A stretch of 64,000 bases of DNA from Chitinophaga lutea (GCF_003813775.1 NZ_RPDH01000002.1:992001-1056000); one strand, 5' to 3'; shown: positions 37,033 through 46,000, numbered from the stretch's first letter. Translations and numbers: made by a program. The notes: a model not told the origin generated them from the letters alone.

Positions 37033-39684
37033 ATGCTAAGAACACTCTCTGTACTGGCACTTGTTATCATTACCGTTTCCGCCTGTACCACACAACCGAA
37101 AAATCCGAAGCCCCTTCACCCGAAGGTGGAAAAGCTCAAACTGCCCGATCGTTTTACCGCGGAGCATCTGTACAGTCCGGGCGACAGCGGCCAGGGCTCC
37201 TGGGTGGCCATGACGTTCGACCCGAAGGGCCGCATGATCGTGTCCGACCAGTTCGGTTACCTCTACCGCCTGCAGCTGCCCGCCATCGGAGATACCACCA
37301 CGAAACTGAAAACCGAGCTGCTGAAGATCGGCACCGACACCGCTTCGAAAGTAACGATGGGATATGCGCAGGGCCTCCTCTGGGCGTTCAACAGCCTGTA
37401 TGTGATGGTGAACCACCGGAAAGACGACCGTTTCAATAAAGGCAGCGGCCTGTACCGGCTGCAGGACACCGACGGCGACGACCAGCTTGATAAAATCACG
37501 CTGCTGAAGGAGCTCGACGGCGAAGGCGAGCACGGCCCGCACAGCATCATCCTCAGCCCCGATAAAAAATCGCTGTACGTGGTAGCCGGCAACTTCACCC
37601 GCATCCCGGAAATGAACCGGTACCGCAACCGGCCCAACGACAGTATCGACAACCTGTTGCCCATGATCAAAGACCCCGGCGGTCATGACAATAGCGGTGT
37701 GTACGCCCACGGCGGCTGGATAGCCCATGTGGATTCGACCGGCGCCAACTGGGAACTGATCGGCTCCGGCTTCCGCAACTCGTTCGATATGGCATTCAAC
37801 GATGCCGGCGACCTGTTTACCTACGATTCGGATATGGAGTGGGACTTCGGCACACCCTGGTACCGCCCCACCCGCATCTGCCATGTTACCAGCGGCAGCG
37901 AGTTCGGCTGGAAACATGGTACGGCGAAGCTGTCGCCCGCCTACCCGGACAACCTGCCCGGCATTCTCAACATCGGCCAGGGCTCCCCTACCAACGTGGT
38001 GTCCGGCGCCGACGCGCGCTTCCCGGATAAATACCGCCGGGCCATTTATGCGTTCGACTGGAGCTTCGGCATCATTTACGCCGTGCACCTGGAAGCCGAT
38101 GGCGCCTCTTATAAAGCCACCGCTGAAGAATTCCTTTCCGGCGCGCCGCTCCCCTTAACCGACGGTGTCATCGGGCCTGATGGGGCGATGTATTTCCTGA
38201 CGGGCGGCCGCAGGCTGGAATCCGATTTATACCGCGTGTATTATAAAGACAACACGGAAGATAACGATCCCGTCAAAGCCCCGGTCCTCACGGAAGCGCA
38301 GCAAACGCGCCGGCAGCTCGAGGCTTATCACGGCGGCCCGAAAGCAGGCGCCGTGGATGCCGCGTGGCCGTATTTGAAAGACAAAGACCGCTTCATCCGT
38401 TTCGCCGCAAGGGTGGCGCTGGAAAACCAGCCCGTGCAGGAATGGCGGCAACGTGCGTTCGCGGAAAAAGATCCCGCCACCATCATCCAGCTGGGCATTG
38501 CATTGGCACGGCGCGGCGATTCCACGCTGCAACCCGCCATCTGCCAGCAGCTGCTGAGTGTGGATTACGGCAAACTCGACGCCACGCAGCAAAACGACCT
38601 GCTGCGGGCCATAGAGCTCCTGATCACCCGCATGGGCAAACCCGATACCGCGCAGCAGGCACAGCTCATCGCGTACCTCAACCCGCATTACCCCGCCAAA
38701 CAGAATACCCTCAACCGCTCGCTGAGCAAACTGCTCGTGTATCTCAACGCGCCGGACGCCGTGTCCAAAACCATGGCGCTGATGGCATCCGCCGTGGACG
38801 ATCCCGAAGAACAGAAAACCGCCACTTCCTCCGAAGACCTGATCATGCGCAACCCGCAATACGGGCTCGACATTGCCGACATGCTGGCCAAGGTGCCACC
38901 CATGCAGCAAACCTATTACGCCACCGTATTGAGCCAGGCCCGCAACGGCTGGACGCCCGCGCTACAGGAAACCTATTTCAAATGGTTCGCCAGGGCATTT
39001 GATTTTAAAGGCGGCCGCAGTTTCATCGGGTTCATCGACAAAGCCCGTAAAAACGCCCTCGAATTGCTGCCGAAAGCAGATTTCGCGCGCTTCAACACCC
39101 TCTCCGGCGACTCCCTCGTGAGCAACGGCCGCAACAGCCTCACGGCCGGCTATCCGCAGCCCAAAGGCCCCGGCAGGAAATGGAAACTGGAGGAAGCCGT
39201 GAAAGTGATCGACAGCGGGCTGCATAACCGCAGCTACGCACAGGGCAAAGCCATGTTTGCCGTTACGCTTTGCAGTTCGTGCCACAACATGCGCGGGGAA
39301 GGCGGCACCGCCGGTCCGGACCTCACGCAGCTGGGCACCCGCTTCTCCACGAAAGACATTCTCGAAGCCATCATCGACCCGAGCAAAACCGTATCGGATC
39401 AATACGCCGCTACCGTGTTCACCATGAAAGACGGCAACTCCGTACTGGGGCGGCTCGTGAACCAGGACGATGAAAAATACCAGATCTCCCAGAACCCGTT
39501 TTCACCGCAGACGTTGCGGGAACTGAAGAAAGAGGAAGTAACCGGCACGAAGATCTCCAAAGTGTCCGTGATGCTGCCGGGCCTGATCAACCGCCTGAAC
39601 GCGGAAGAACTGAGGGACCTGATGGCCTACCTGAAGGCCGGGGGGAATGAGAAGGACACGCTGTTCCAGGTGAAGAAAAAATAA
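37033..39684 (+). CDS. PVC-type membrane-bound dehydrogenase with cytochrome c domain (lipoprotein)
   Basis: The 883-residue protein has a lipobox (TVSACTTQ, Cys18) and a six-bladed propeller at about 45-400 related to soluble glucose dehydrogenase-type proteins (VAMTFDPKGRMIVSDQFGYLYRL, GPHSIILSPDKKSLYVVAGN, YAHGGWIAHVD). A HEAT-like helical region (about 420-700) follows. The C-terminal haem domain has CSSCH at 747-751 and the Verrucomicrobium/Pirellula-type sequence GTAGPDLTQLGTRFS. It probably oxidises a sugar in the periplasm and passes electrons to its haem. A strong terminator follows. Confidence 0.9.
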   Translation: MLRTLSVLALVIITVSACTTQPKNPKPLHPKVEKLKLPDRFTAEHLYSPGDSGQGSWVAMTFDPKGRMIVSDQFGYLYRLQLPAIGDTTTKLKTELLKIGTDTASKVTMGYAQGLLWAFNSLYVMVNHRKDDRFNKGSGLYRLQDTDGDDQLDKITLLKELDGEGEHGPHSIILSPDKKSLYVVAGNFTRIPEMNRYRNRPNDSIDNLLPMIKDPGGHDNSGVYAHGGWIAHVDSTGANWELIGSGFRNSFDMAFNDAGDLFTYDSDMEWDFGTPWYRPTRICHVTSGSEFGWKHGTAKLSPAYPDNLPGILNIGQGSPTNVVSGADARFPDKYRRAIYAFDWSFGIIYAVHLEADGASYKATAEEFLSGAPLPLTDGVIGPDGAMYFLTGGRRLESDLYRVYYKDNTEDNDPVKAPVLTEAQQTRRQLEAYHGGPKAGAVDAAWPYLKDKDRFIRFAARVALENQPVQEWRQRAFAEKDPATIIQLGIALARRGDSTLQPAICQQLLSVDYGKLDATQQNDLLRAIELLITRMGKPDTAQQAQLIAYLNPHYPAKQNTLNRSLSKLLVYLNAPDAVSKTMALMASAVDDPEEQKTATSSEDLIMRNPQYGLDIADMLAKVPPMQQTYYATVLSQARNGWTPALQETYFKWFARAFDFKGGRSFIGFIDKARKNALELLPKADFARFNTLSGDSLVSNGRNSLTAGYPQPKGPGRKWKLEEAVKVIDSGLHNRSYAQGKAMFAVTLCSSCHNMRGEGGTAGPDLTQLGTRFSTKDILEAIIDPSKTVSDQYAATVFTMKDGNSVLGRLVNQDDEKYQISQNPFSPQTLRELKKEEVTGTKISKVSVMLPGLINRLNAEELRDLMAYLKAGGNEKDTLFQVKKK

Positions 39685-39690
39685 TCGCAG

Positions 39691-39720
39691 CTGCCCGGCC
39701 ATCGCCGGGCAGTTTTTTTT
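39691..39720 (+). terminator. Intrinsic terminator
   Basis: CTGCCCGGC and GCCGGGCAG form a perfect 9-bp stem with a CATC loop, followed by eight T. It ends the dehydrogenase gene and overlaps the stop codon of the small convergent gene at 39719. Confidence 0.92.
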
Positions 39721-39931
39721 AGTACGTTCCGCCCACCGTTTCCTCCAACCTCCGCAGCACCGGTTTGATCTTCGCTTCATCCAGCAGCATGATGCGATGG
39801 CGGCCGGCGGACGCAGGCGTGAAGGCGCTTTTCCCGTCCGGTTCAATGCGGATGGCGCCGGGGGCGGACTCGCGGAAGTATTGTTTACCCGGTTCGGTGA
39901 ATGCAACAGGGAACCATCTTTGCATTTTCAT
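39719..39931 (-). CDS. Small hypothetical protein
   Basis: This 70-residue protein (39931 start; an ATG at 39925 is also possible) has no signal peptide or membrane segment. The sequence is compositionally normal, with a plausible fold pattern (GAIRIEPDGKSAFTPASAGR, then IKPVLRRLEETVGGTY). Its stop lies exactly at the convergent terminator, which supports a real gene. I do not recognise a family. Confidence 0.5.
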   Translation of the reverse strand: MKMQRWFPVAFTEPGKQYFRESAPGAIRIEPDGKSAFTPASAGRHRIMLLDEAKIKPVLRRLEETVGGTY

Positions 39932-40067
39932 CGGGGGATCGGTTTTCCGGATATCAATACAAAAAGAACACGCTGCATTTTCCGCATGGTTTTTCAGTAA
40001 CTTGGGAAGGAGGCGCCCGCAAGGATCCAGGGCGGGAAGAATCTATCATCCAAAAACACAAACCCTT

Positions 40068-40961
40068 ATGAAACGCCAGTTATACCGGTTCGCGGCAGCA
40101 GCATGCATTTTCAGTATCGTACGGTGCGGTACACCGGAGCGCGGCGGCATCCCCTACCCGCGGCCCCTTCCCGATTCAACGGCCCTCGCCTTTTTGCCGG
40201 GCATCGTTTCCGGCGATTCACTCGATTTTAATGCGGCCTTTTCACCTGACGGCCGGACGTTCTATTTCTGCCGCTCCGAAAAGGGCCGCTGGCGGATGCT
40301 GCAAAGCAGCTACGACGGAGAACGCTGGGAAATGCCTGTAACGGCGTCTTTTGCGGACACCGCGTATTCCCAGGCCGATCCCTGCTTCGGCCCGGACGGG
40401 GCGCTCTATTATATTTCGAACCGGCCGCGCGATGCGGCGGATACGCTGCCGGACTACGACATCTGGTTCGTTCGCCCGTTGGCGGGCGGTAAATGGAGCG
40501 CACCGGAAAACCTTCACGCCGTCAATTCAGACAGCACGGAATATTACGTTTCGTTTGCGCCCAACGGGAATATCTATTTCGCGTCCAACCGGCCGGGCGG
40601 TTACGGGTCATTTGATATTTATTGCAGCCGTCCGCGGAACGGGCAGTACGCCCTGCCGGAAAACCTTGGCGGGGCGGTGAATTCCGCCGCGATGGAACAT
40701 GATCCCTTCCCCACGGCGGATGAAACCCTGCTGCTGTTCACTTCCGTGGACCGGCCGGGCGGTTACGGTTCCGGCGATATCTATTATGCAAAAAAAGAGA
40801 ATGGGCAACGATGGGCTACCGCGCAGAACGCCGGCCCCAAAATCAATACACCCTCGTACGAATACTGCTCGTACCTCACGCCCGACGGGCTGTATTATTT
40901 CTTCAGCAGCAATTTCGACGTGCGGTGGATCAGCACGAAACATTTACCCGGAGGAAGGTAA
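40068..40961 (+). CDS. PD40 beta-propeller lipoprotein
   Basis: The 297-residue protein has a signal peptide with a possible lipobox (SIVRCGTP, Cys20) and at least four PD40/TolB-like propeller blades. Examples are AAFSPDGRTFYFCRS, PCFGPDGALYYISNRP, SFAPNGNIYFASNRPGGYGSFDIY and LTPDGLYYFFSSN. It is probably a periplasmic or surface-facing binding or scaffold protein. Such proteins often lack the enzymatic C-terminal domain, as here. It has no obvious operon partner. Confidence 0.85.
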   Translation: MKRQLYRFAAAACIFSIVRCGTPERGGIPYPRPLPDSTALAFLPGIVSGDSLDFNAAFSPDGRTFYFCRSEKGRWRMLQSSYDGERWEMPVTASFADTAYSQADPCFGPDGALYYISNRPRDAADTLPDYDIWFVRPLAGGKWSAPENLHAVNSDSTEYYVSFAPNGNIYFASNRPGGYGSFDIYCSRPRNGQYALPENLGGAVNSAAMEHDPFPTADETLLLFTSVDRPGGYGSGDIYYAKKENGQRWATAQNAGPKINTPSYEYCSYLTPDGLYYFFSSNFDVRWISTKHLPGGR

Positions 40962-40989
40962 TTCAAACCGCGCCATGCGATGCATTCGT

Positions 40990-41214
40990 GCAGGGATACG
41001 GGGACGCATCTACTTGTTTGCTGAACTGCGCGCCTTTTTCTTATCACCTCCTTCAGCATCATTACGCCTTTCGGGCACGCATATACCTGTTTCCTGAACA
41101 GAACGCCCTTTTCTGCAACGCTCCTTCAGCATCCTCTGACGCCTTTCGGGGACCCATATACTTATTTTCCGAACTGAACACCCTTTTCCTCCATCGCTTC
41201 CTTCAGCATCCTGA
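40990..41214. repeat. 75-bp tandem repeat, about three copies
   Basis: Two clear units, 41065-41139 and 41140-41214, both start CGCCTTTCGGG and contain CCATATAC-like and CCTTCAGCATC elements. A more diverged unit covers 40990-41064, and a new unit start (CGCCTTTCGG) at 41215 runs straight into the zinc-ribbon remnant. 75 is a multiple of three, so frames stay open on both strands, but none has a recognisable product. Confidence 0.75.
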
Positions 41215-41451
41215 CGCCTTTCGGCCGATACGCTGGTCGCCATCCCCGCCCAGGAGGAAGCCTGGTACACCCCTTTCGTTAAAAACAACACCTGCCCCAT
41301 TTGCCTGTCGCGCAAAACGGTTGTTCCCATCGTATACAGCTTCCCCACCCCCAAAATGTTCCGGCAGGCCCGGAGAGGCAAATTCCAGCTGGGCGGCTGT
41401 AGCGTTTCCTCCGGGCAACGCTACTGTAAAAAGGACGGATTCAGTTTTTAA
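41215..41451 (+). pseudogene. Zinc-ribbon protein lacking a start codon, N-terminus replaced by tandem repeat
   Basis: The frame opens after a TGA at 41212 and ends at a TAA at 41449-41451. Its 71 C-terminal residues read as a real small protein: CPICLSRKTVVPIVYSF, then GKFQLGGCSV, then RYCKKDGFSF. That is a four-cysteine metal-site pattern known from small conserved bacterial proteins. There is no ATG, GTG or TTG in frame. The codons before it come from the start of a 75-bp repeat unit, so the true N-terminus and promoter seem lost to repeat expansion. Confidence 0.6.
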
Positions 41452-41492
41452 AACAACCATAAAACCCTCTCCCACAGCGTATATGCTAAAAC

Positions 41493-41508
41493 TGGCATGG
41501 TTTCTGCA
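41493..41508 (+). promoter_or_regulatory. Sigma-54-type promoter
   Basis: TGGCATGGTTTCTGCA fits the -24/-12 consensus TGGCAYR-N4-TTGCW with one mismatch (C for the first T of TTGC) and correct GG-to-GC spacing. It lies 41 bp before the glycine-zipper lipoprotein start, a normal distance. An enhancer-binding activator would be needed; none is encoded in the window. Confidence 0.55.
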
Positions 41509-41548
41509 ATTTCAGGGCCGGATGTGATAAATCTTTAAAATTTTAACC

Positions 41549-42004
41549 ATGAAACAGTTATTAGCAGTATTGGCAGCAACAACGGTATTAGCCTCATGTG
41601 GCGGCAACCCCGACACGGCGGCTATCGAAGCTGCAAGGCAAAACACGATCGATTCCATGAACGCGATCGCCACCGTTAAACAGCGTACGATCGACTCCAT
41701 GAACGCAATAAAGGCCAACCGCGCCTCCCGGGCCGCCGCAGCGCCCGCTGTAAGCAATAACAGCGGCAACAGCCAGGAAACTGCCGCGGCAGCACCGGCA
41801 CCGGCCGCTCCCGCCAAAAAGAAATGGAGCCATACCGCTAAAGGCGCCGTTGTAGGTGCCGGCGCTGGCGCCATCACCGGGGCCATCGTGAATAAAGACC
41901 GCCTGAAAGGCGCTGCCATCGGCACCATTATCGGCGCCGGCGTCGGGGCTGGTACGGGTGCGATCGTAGACCAGCAGGTGAAGAAAAGGAACGCACAACA
42001 ATAA
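41549..42004 (+). CDS. Glycine-zipper lipoprotein
   Basis: The 151-residue protein has a signal peptide with lipobox VLASCGG (Cys17). A repeated segment follows: NTIDSMNAIATVKQ and RTIDSMNAIKANR. After an Ala/Pro linker comes a glycine-zipper domain at about 97-145 (GAVVGAGAGAITGAIV, GAAIGTIIGAGVGAGTGAIV). Glycine-zipper lipoproteins insert in or brace the outer membrane and are often stress-induced. It is probably driven by the sigma-54-like element upstream. Confidence 0.88.
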   Translation: MKQLLAVLAATTVLASCGGNPDTAAIEAARQNTIDSMNAIATVKQRTIDSMNAIKANRASRAAAAPAVSNNSGNSQETAAAAPAPAAPAKKKWSHTAKGAVVGAGAGAITGAIVNKDRLKGAAIGTIIGAGVGAGTGAIVDQQVKKRNAQQ

Positions 42005-42039
42005 TCACAGGTATATTTAGCAATAACGTTTGCTAACCC

Positions 42040-42071
42040 GGCGCTGTCTGTAAAAAGGCAGCGCCTTTTTT
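42040..42071. terminator. Convergent terminator
   Basis: GGCGCTG and CAGCGCC form a 7-bp stem around a 12-base loop, followed by six T. It separates the glycine-zipper gene from the converging LytTR gene, whose stop lies in its tail. Confidence 0.75.
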
Positions 42072-42810
42072 ATTCTCCTTTTTTAATGCTGATCAGCCGT
42101 TGGGCGATGAGCTCCATAAACGGCTGTTTATACGTATCCCCGATCGTCACCGCCTCATCGTTCGGCAAAATGATCTTGTTCCATTCGATGGATTTGATTT
42201 GCTGGATGTTCACGATGAAAGATTTATGCACGCGCACGAACTGCCTCGGGGGCAGCTCTTTTTCCATTTCCTTCAGCGACAGGTATACGAGGTACTGGCC
42301 CCTTTCCAGCTGTATACGGATGTAATTATGGGCGGCCTGCACGTACAGGATATCGTCGTACAGGATCCTGACCAGCCGGCCTTTTTCTTCGGTGATGTAG
42401 AAGGAATACGGGTCGGGCGCGGCTTCAGGGGTGCCATGGTGGCTGATGATGAGTTGTGACTTCGTGACGACGCGGATGAAGTTCAGGTAAGTAAGCGGGG
42501 CCATCATAAAATCGGTCGTGAACTTTTTGTAAAGCGACAGGGCTGTTTCGCCACGGTCGGAAATGAATATGAGGTAGGAATTACGGCAGATAATGTCCAT
42601 CAGCTCCATCCATTGCGGCACATCGGCATCCATGTCGAAAAAGGTGATGTCCGGCCGCATACCTGCAATCTCGCGCGTGGCCGCCGCTATGTCGCCGCTT
42701 TGGCCTGCAATGTACAGGGGCGCCGTTTTTTGGATGAATCGCATGAGGGTATCAGCAGATGTTCCGTTGCTGATGATATAGCAACTGGTCAATTTTCGTA
42801 GGTGTTTCAT
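42070..42810 (-). CDS. LytTR DNA-binding regulator with receiver-like N-terminus
   Basis: The 246-residue protein has an N-terminal domain (about 1-120) with the spacing of a response-regulator receiver (ITFFDMDADVPQWMELM, LIFISDRG) but without an obvious full acidic pocket. A C-terminal LytTR domain (about 145-240) shows DDILYVQAAHNYIRI and FVRVHKSFIVNIQQIKSIEW. LytTR proteins bind direct repeats. No sensor kinase is adjacent. It is divergent from the unknown four-gene cluster at 43112 and is the best candidate regulator of it. The ATG at 42810 is chosen; the longer frame needs TTG. Confidence 0.88.
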   Translation of the reverse strand: MKHLRKLTSCYIISNGTSADTLMRFIQKTAPLYIAGQSGDIAAATREIAGMRPDITFFDMDADVPQWMELMDIICRNSYLIFISDRGETALSLYKKFTTDFMMAPLTYLNFIRVVTKSQLIISHHGTPEAAPDPYSFYITEEKGRLVRILYDDILYVQAAHNYIRIQLERGQYLVYLSLKEMEKELPPRQFVRVHKSFIVNIQQIKSIEWNKIILPNDEAVTIGDTYKQPFMELIAQRLISIKKGE

Positions 42811-43111
42811 CGGATCTGGATAACGGTCTTTTGGGTAATGCCTCTCCAAATTACGGTATTATCAACTAGCAGCGCTCCGGAGATTTACGTACGGCAACGG
42901 GCGGTGTTCATCTTGCCGCAGAACGATTTGGGATAATAAATTTGACGGTGTCCCCGCTGCAAAATAGTTTCGGGACATCAATCGATTTTCTTTAACCCTT
43001 CAAAACCCGTATCGTATGCAACCACCTACAAGCCCCGCAGGCAGGCCATCGTGTGCCCGCCGGAGTTAACCCGCAAGATTCACCTTTTTTCTATCCTGAA
43101 AACTATTACAA
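42811..43111. other. Divergent intergenic region
   Basis: This 301-bp gap lies between the LytTR gene and the unknown cluster. No gene, hairpin or clear repeat was found. It must hold the promoters for both directions; I could not place them with confidence. Confidence 0.6.
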
Positions 43112-44611
43112 ATGCCTTCAGTTATTCCTTACGACCCTTCCCTGGTGCTGGGCAACCTCGTGAACCAGGCCGCGCTCGACAACCTTGTGGCCGTGAGCGC
43201 CATCCAGGCGCCCATCGATGCGGCGGAAGATAATCTCAACGCGCTCATTGCCCTGAAACGCAGCATCGACATGACCATCCAGGAGCTGATCAACATGGGC
43301 ATCGACACTACCGACCTCGTGAAAGAAAGCGCCGAGGCCGGGAAGTCGATACAGACCGCCGCGGTGGATTACGCCAAACAGAAAGTGGACGGCGCTTCCA
43401 AGATCTACGCGCTCATGCAGAAAGTGGCCACGGTGCACGAAGAAGTGGAAAGCCCCATCGACTACAACAAAACCCAGATCAAAACGATGCCGCTGGCTGC
43501 CGACTCCCTGAAGATGAACGTGCAGTACTTCTCATTCGACGAAAACCAGCAGGACGCCTTCACACAGGCCGCTACCGTAAAGAGTTTCGTGAGCAGCGAA
43601 CTGGACATTCTCGGCGACTCATTCAAGGAGCAGGCCAGCAGCGCGGCGCAGGACCAGATGAACAGCCAGTACCAGAAACACAGCATTTCGGGCACGCTCG
43701 TCATCAGCATTACCTGTACGCATAAAGACGCGCTGCTGCTGGCGCCGTTCATCATGGACGTAGACAAGGCCATCAGGGTATGGAACAAAATCTATCCCGG
43801 CGACATGCTGAAGATCAACGACCCCGCCAGCATCGCCAAAGCCATGGCGCAGACCGACACACAGAACGAAAAATCACTCACCCTTTTGAGTGGTGCCACC
43901 TACGGCTCGTGCTTCATCGGCATGGTGCACATCCTCAACACCACTACCACCACTTCCACCGAAACGGCCTATTCCGCAGCGGAAAGCCTCCAGAGCCAGT
44001 TCGCCATCGGCGGGCTCATCGAGCACCTCAGCGGCGGGTTCGGCGTGGACAGCACCTTTTCCGCGGACGCGAAGAACCTGCTCAGCACGCAGAACATCAC
44101 CTCGCATGTTTCCCTGGTGACCATGGGCTCCATTCCCTCCATCAAAAGCAACCAGGTGGCGCTCGGCGTAAAACAGTTCGCGTCGTTCGACGGGGCCACC
44201 GCCATGCAGCAACTGGCGGCGTTGCAAAACGCCACGGCCGGCGATATGGATACGGTAGATTCCTCCGCTACCGCAGCCAGAACGGGGCAACAGATGCTTT
44301 CCATGCAGAACGCGAAAATCCAGGGCGTGCTCACCGGCCTGGCGGACATCGACGACGGGGCGAACAAGATGCTCGACATCAACTCCATGATGGACGCGAT
44401 GGACGATTACATCCAGAAAGCCCTGGCCGGCAACATCGGCGTGCCGATCAATTATTACCTCAAACCCATCACCAAATCACAGCTGGCCGAAATGTGGGTG
44501 AGCAAGTATTATCCCAACAAGTACACCAGCGTTTCCGGCGACGACAGTACTCCGTCCGGTGGCGGTGGCACTGATAATTCAGGTTCTTCAGGCGGTGGCG
44601 CTACTTCATAA
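43112..44611 (+). CDS. Unrecognised protein, paralogue A of the 43-49 kb cluster
   Basis: This 499-residue protein has no signal peptide and no clear membrane segment. The N-terminal 115 residues are helical and probably coiled coil (AAEDNLNALIALKRSIDMT). Blocks shared with the paralogue at 46001 are PSLVLGN (9-15), MPLAADSL then YFS.DEN (about 125-145), GTLVI..CTH then DVDKA..VWN (about 195-225), SG.T.GS.F.GMVH (about 262), and SGGFGVD..F then KNLLSTQ.ITSH (about 308-335). It ends in a Ser/Gly/Asp-rich tail. It is probably cytoplasmic and oligomeric. I do not know the family. Confidence 0.8.
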   Translation: MPSVIPYDPSLVLGNLVNQAALDNLVAVSAIQAPIDAAEDNLNALIALKRSIDMTIQELINMGIDTTDLVKESAEAGKSIQTAAVDYAKQKVDGASKIYALMQKVATVHEEVESPIDYNKTQIKTMPLAADSLKMNVQYFSFDENQQDAFTQAATVKSFVSSELDILGDSFKEQASSAAQDQMNSQYQKHSISGTLVISITCTHKDALLLAPFIMDVDKAIRVWNKIYPGDMLKINDPASIAKAMAQTDTQNEKSLTLLSGATYGSCFIGMVHILNTTTTTSTETAYSAAESLQSQFAIGGLIEHLSGGFGVDSTFSADAKNLLSTQNITSHVSLVTMGSIPSIKSNQVALGVKQFASFDGATAMQQLAALQNATAGDMDTVDSSATAARTGQQMLSMQNAKIQGVLTGLADIDDGANKMLDINSMMDAMDDYIQKALAGNIGVPINYYLKPITKSQLAEMWVSKYYPNKYTSVSGDDSTPSGGGGTDNSGSSGGGATS

Positions 44612-44707
44612 CCGCCCTTCTCTTTCTGCTTCTACCCTTATTTTTTTTACCCGCTCTGCTGCTTTACCGGCGGACAGGGCACCTCATTCACCCTAAAAAT
44701 TTCCATC

Positions 44708-45982
44708 ATGGCCAAAGTACAAAAGGGCATCCTTTCCGATGCCACAGACGCTGCACTGGATGCAGACGTGATCATGACCGCTGCCATCATCGGGCATGCG
44801 TTCCAAAGGCTCAACACCGGCAAGAACTGCCGCTTCGACCTGGAAGTACAACTCAAACCCGGCCAGCCCACCTACCTGCCGGAACTGGATCTGGAGCCGG
44901 CGGATGTGCAGCAGCAGATAGCCGATCACCACAACGCCCTCGCCAAAATCAACAAGGCGCTGGCCAACGGCGGCCTGCCGGCCGGCAAGGTGGCGCAGCT
45001 GGGCATCACGCCTTTTTACGACCTCGCCGGCCAGAAAGTGATCATCGGCGGTACGGGCAACATGGCCGTACAGGATGCGGACCGCTATGACCCCGGCAAC
45101 TGGAGCAGCGACATGGCGAAGGAATTGTACAACGTGGCGCTGGGCACCCTGAAGGATACCAACGGCCACCCCATCAAAGTAGGTTACCAGGGTTTCGGCG
45201 CTTACACCGGTTTTGTGGACGGGCGCCAGGGCGGGCAAACCGGCCTGATGAGCACCTACCGCTTCAAGGTGCCCGATGCCGCCAACCGCTGGATACCTTC
45301 CGATAAATCGTTCCCCAATCCCAAACTCGGCGCACAGATCGGCAACGCACCCGACCAGCGCGCCGCCTGGGGCATCATCGGCAAAAACTCCGACCAGCCC
45401 GGGATACAACAGGAAGGCATGTATTTCCAGGACCAGGATACCGCGCGCGGCCAGAGCCCGCTGACCGAGGCGGACATTGCCGGGTATGTGCACGGCATGA
45501 TACAGGCCATCTACGATGTGGAATGGCGTAAAAGCCAGCCCGGCGCGAAATCAGGCGGTACGCCCTACGAAATAGCCGTGGGCTCCAAAACCAGCAAGCT
45601 GGCCTCCTGCTTCACCTGTTCCATTTTTATGGAGGCCACCGGCCACCCCGCTTCGTCTACCCACCTGGGCAAAGGAGAATCGTGGTGCGTGCTGCACCCC
45701 ACCGCCACGCCGGCAGTAACGCCGCAGGACAAGGCGCGGCAGGCCTCCAACGACAAATGGGCCGCGTATTGCCAGCAGATCCTCAACAAAGGCATGGCCT
45801 GCATGGTGACCACCAAGGCCAACCTGCTGAACCAGGATCACGAGGGAAGTTTCGCCGCCCTGAAAGCCTACCTCGCCAACAGGAACACGCCCGACAAGGC
45901 GTACGATTTCGCCAACCTCATTCTCGATGCCGTTACCGTATCGCAGAAAGAGTACCTGCGCGTGATCTCCACCCTTGCATAA
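44708..45982 (+). CDS. Unrecognised protein of the 43-49 kb cluster
   Basis: The 424-residue protein has no signal peptide or membrane helix. The central region is Gly/Asp-rich (KVIIGGTGNMAVQDADRYD, VGYQGFGAYTGFVDGR). The C-terminal third holds a possible metal or catalytic site: ASCFTCSIFMEATGH (C..C and E...H) followed by THLGKGESWCVLHP. The C-x2-C plus nearby His and Glu recalls zinc hydrolases or deaminases, but the order does not fit a family I can name. It lies between the two paralogues in the same direction. Confidence 0.78.
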   Translation: MAKVQKGILSDATDAALDADVIMTAAIIGHAFQRLNTGKNCRFDLEVQLKPGQPTYLPELDLEPADVQQQIADHHNALAKINKALANGGLPAGKVAQLGITPFYDLAGQKVIIGGTGNMAVQDADRYDPGNWSSDMAKELYNVALGTLKDTNGHPIKVGYQGFGAYTGFVDGRQGGQTGLMSTYRFKVPDAANRWIPSDKSFPNPKLGAQIGNAPDQRAAWGIIGKNSDQPGIQQEGMYFQDQDTARGQSPLTEADIAGYVHGMIQAIYDVEWRKSQPGAKSGGTPYEIAVGSKTSKLASCFTCSIFMEATGHPASSTHLGKGESWCVLHPTATPAVTPQDKARQASNDKWAAYCQQILNKGMACMVTTKANLLNQDHEGSFAALKAYLANRNTPDKAYDFANLILDAVTVSQKEYLRVISTLA

Positions 45983-46000
45983 CCGGATAATGCTGCAACA

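Noticed and set aside
40990..41214. CRISPR array
   Set aside because: Repeats are adjacent 75-bp units without unique spacers and no cas genes are present.
40811..41527. 238-codon plus-strand frame across the 75-bp repeats
   Set aside because: It begins inside the PD40 gene in another frame and stays open only because the repeat length is a multiple of three; the true zinc-ribbon reading is in a different frame.
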